Shown here in pieces: positions 63,993-64,000 of a DNA stretch of 64,000 nt. Position numbers and translations under genes: made by a program. A model generated the notes under the pieces. It was not told where the DNA came from. It saw only the letters and a list, made by a program, of their open reading frames with translations, and ran no database searches. Origin of the DNA: Chlorokybus atmophyticus (lineage: Eukaryota; Streptophyta; Chlorokybophyceae; Chlorokybales; Chlorokybaceae); the NCBI GenBank assembly GCA_009103225.1, contig RHPI01002504.1, forward strand, positions 124,001 through 188,000, read 5' to 3'. The stretch's first letter is position 1. Each line of letters opens with the position of its first letter.

Positions 63993-64000
63993 AAATGGTT

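Overview
The window is nuclear DNA of a plastid-bearing green-lineage eukaryote, most likely a green alga or early streptophyte. Genes are dense with short GT-AG introns that often end in TGCAG. Several proteins match their land-plant forms more closely than animal ones: a TIC236/TamB-like protein of the chloroplast inner envelope, a plant-type NRPB3, a plant-type MTB (METTL14), a plant-type CK2 beta and a chloroplast-targeted tandem thioredoxin-fold protein. I cannot name the species.

Layout. 1-2.85 kb: wrecked mobile element with PIF1-type helicase pieces and a GIY-YIG domain. 2.9-5.75 kb: gene-free, with ~290-bp degenerate tandem repeats, a 59-bp GC-rich hairpin and a cluster of 16-bp palindromes. 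6.0-44.7 kb: gene island with GST_N-like protein (+), PSF2 (-), RPB3 (+), CK2 beta (-), TIC236 (-), PWP1 (+), an RFTS-like/PB1-like protein (-), an unrecognised 380-aa protein (+), METTL14/MTB (-) and an ERD2/KDEL-receptor-family protein (+). 44.7-51 kb: intergenic, microsatellites, a tRNA-derived repeat and undetermined ORFs. 51.1-58.06 kb: complete-length but mutated Ty3/gypsy chromovirus with both LTRs and a 5-bp target duplication. 59.9-62.0 kb: decayed pogo/Tigger-like (DDE_1) transposon, followed by a cluster of GAANNTTC sites. 62.7-64.0 kb: Ulp1/SENP-like SUMO protease (-).

The genes are mostly housekeeping: DNA replication (GINS), transcription (Pol II), rRNA maturation (PWP1), mRNA m6A methylation, protein import into plastids, ER retrieval, CK2 signalling and deSUMOylation. 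Four pairs are head-to-head with short shared upstream regions, and several of these regions carry a telo-box (AAACCCTA/AACCCTAA). Exon models were built by eye from splice signals. For nine genes the exon lengths sum to a whole number of codons with consistent phases.

The assembly contains two N characters (32443 and 33457). One directly abuts a 1,041-bp apparently exact copy of part of PWP1 placed inside an intron of the neighbouring gene, probably a scaffolding artefact. The items most worth a second look are the RFTS-like/PB1-like protein without a methyltransferase, the unrecognised 380-aa gene, and three independent clusters of short regulatory-type motifs.
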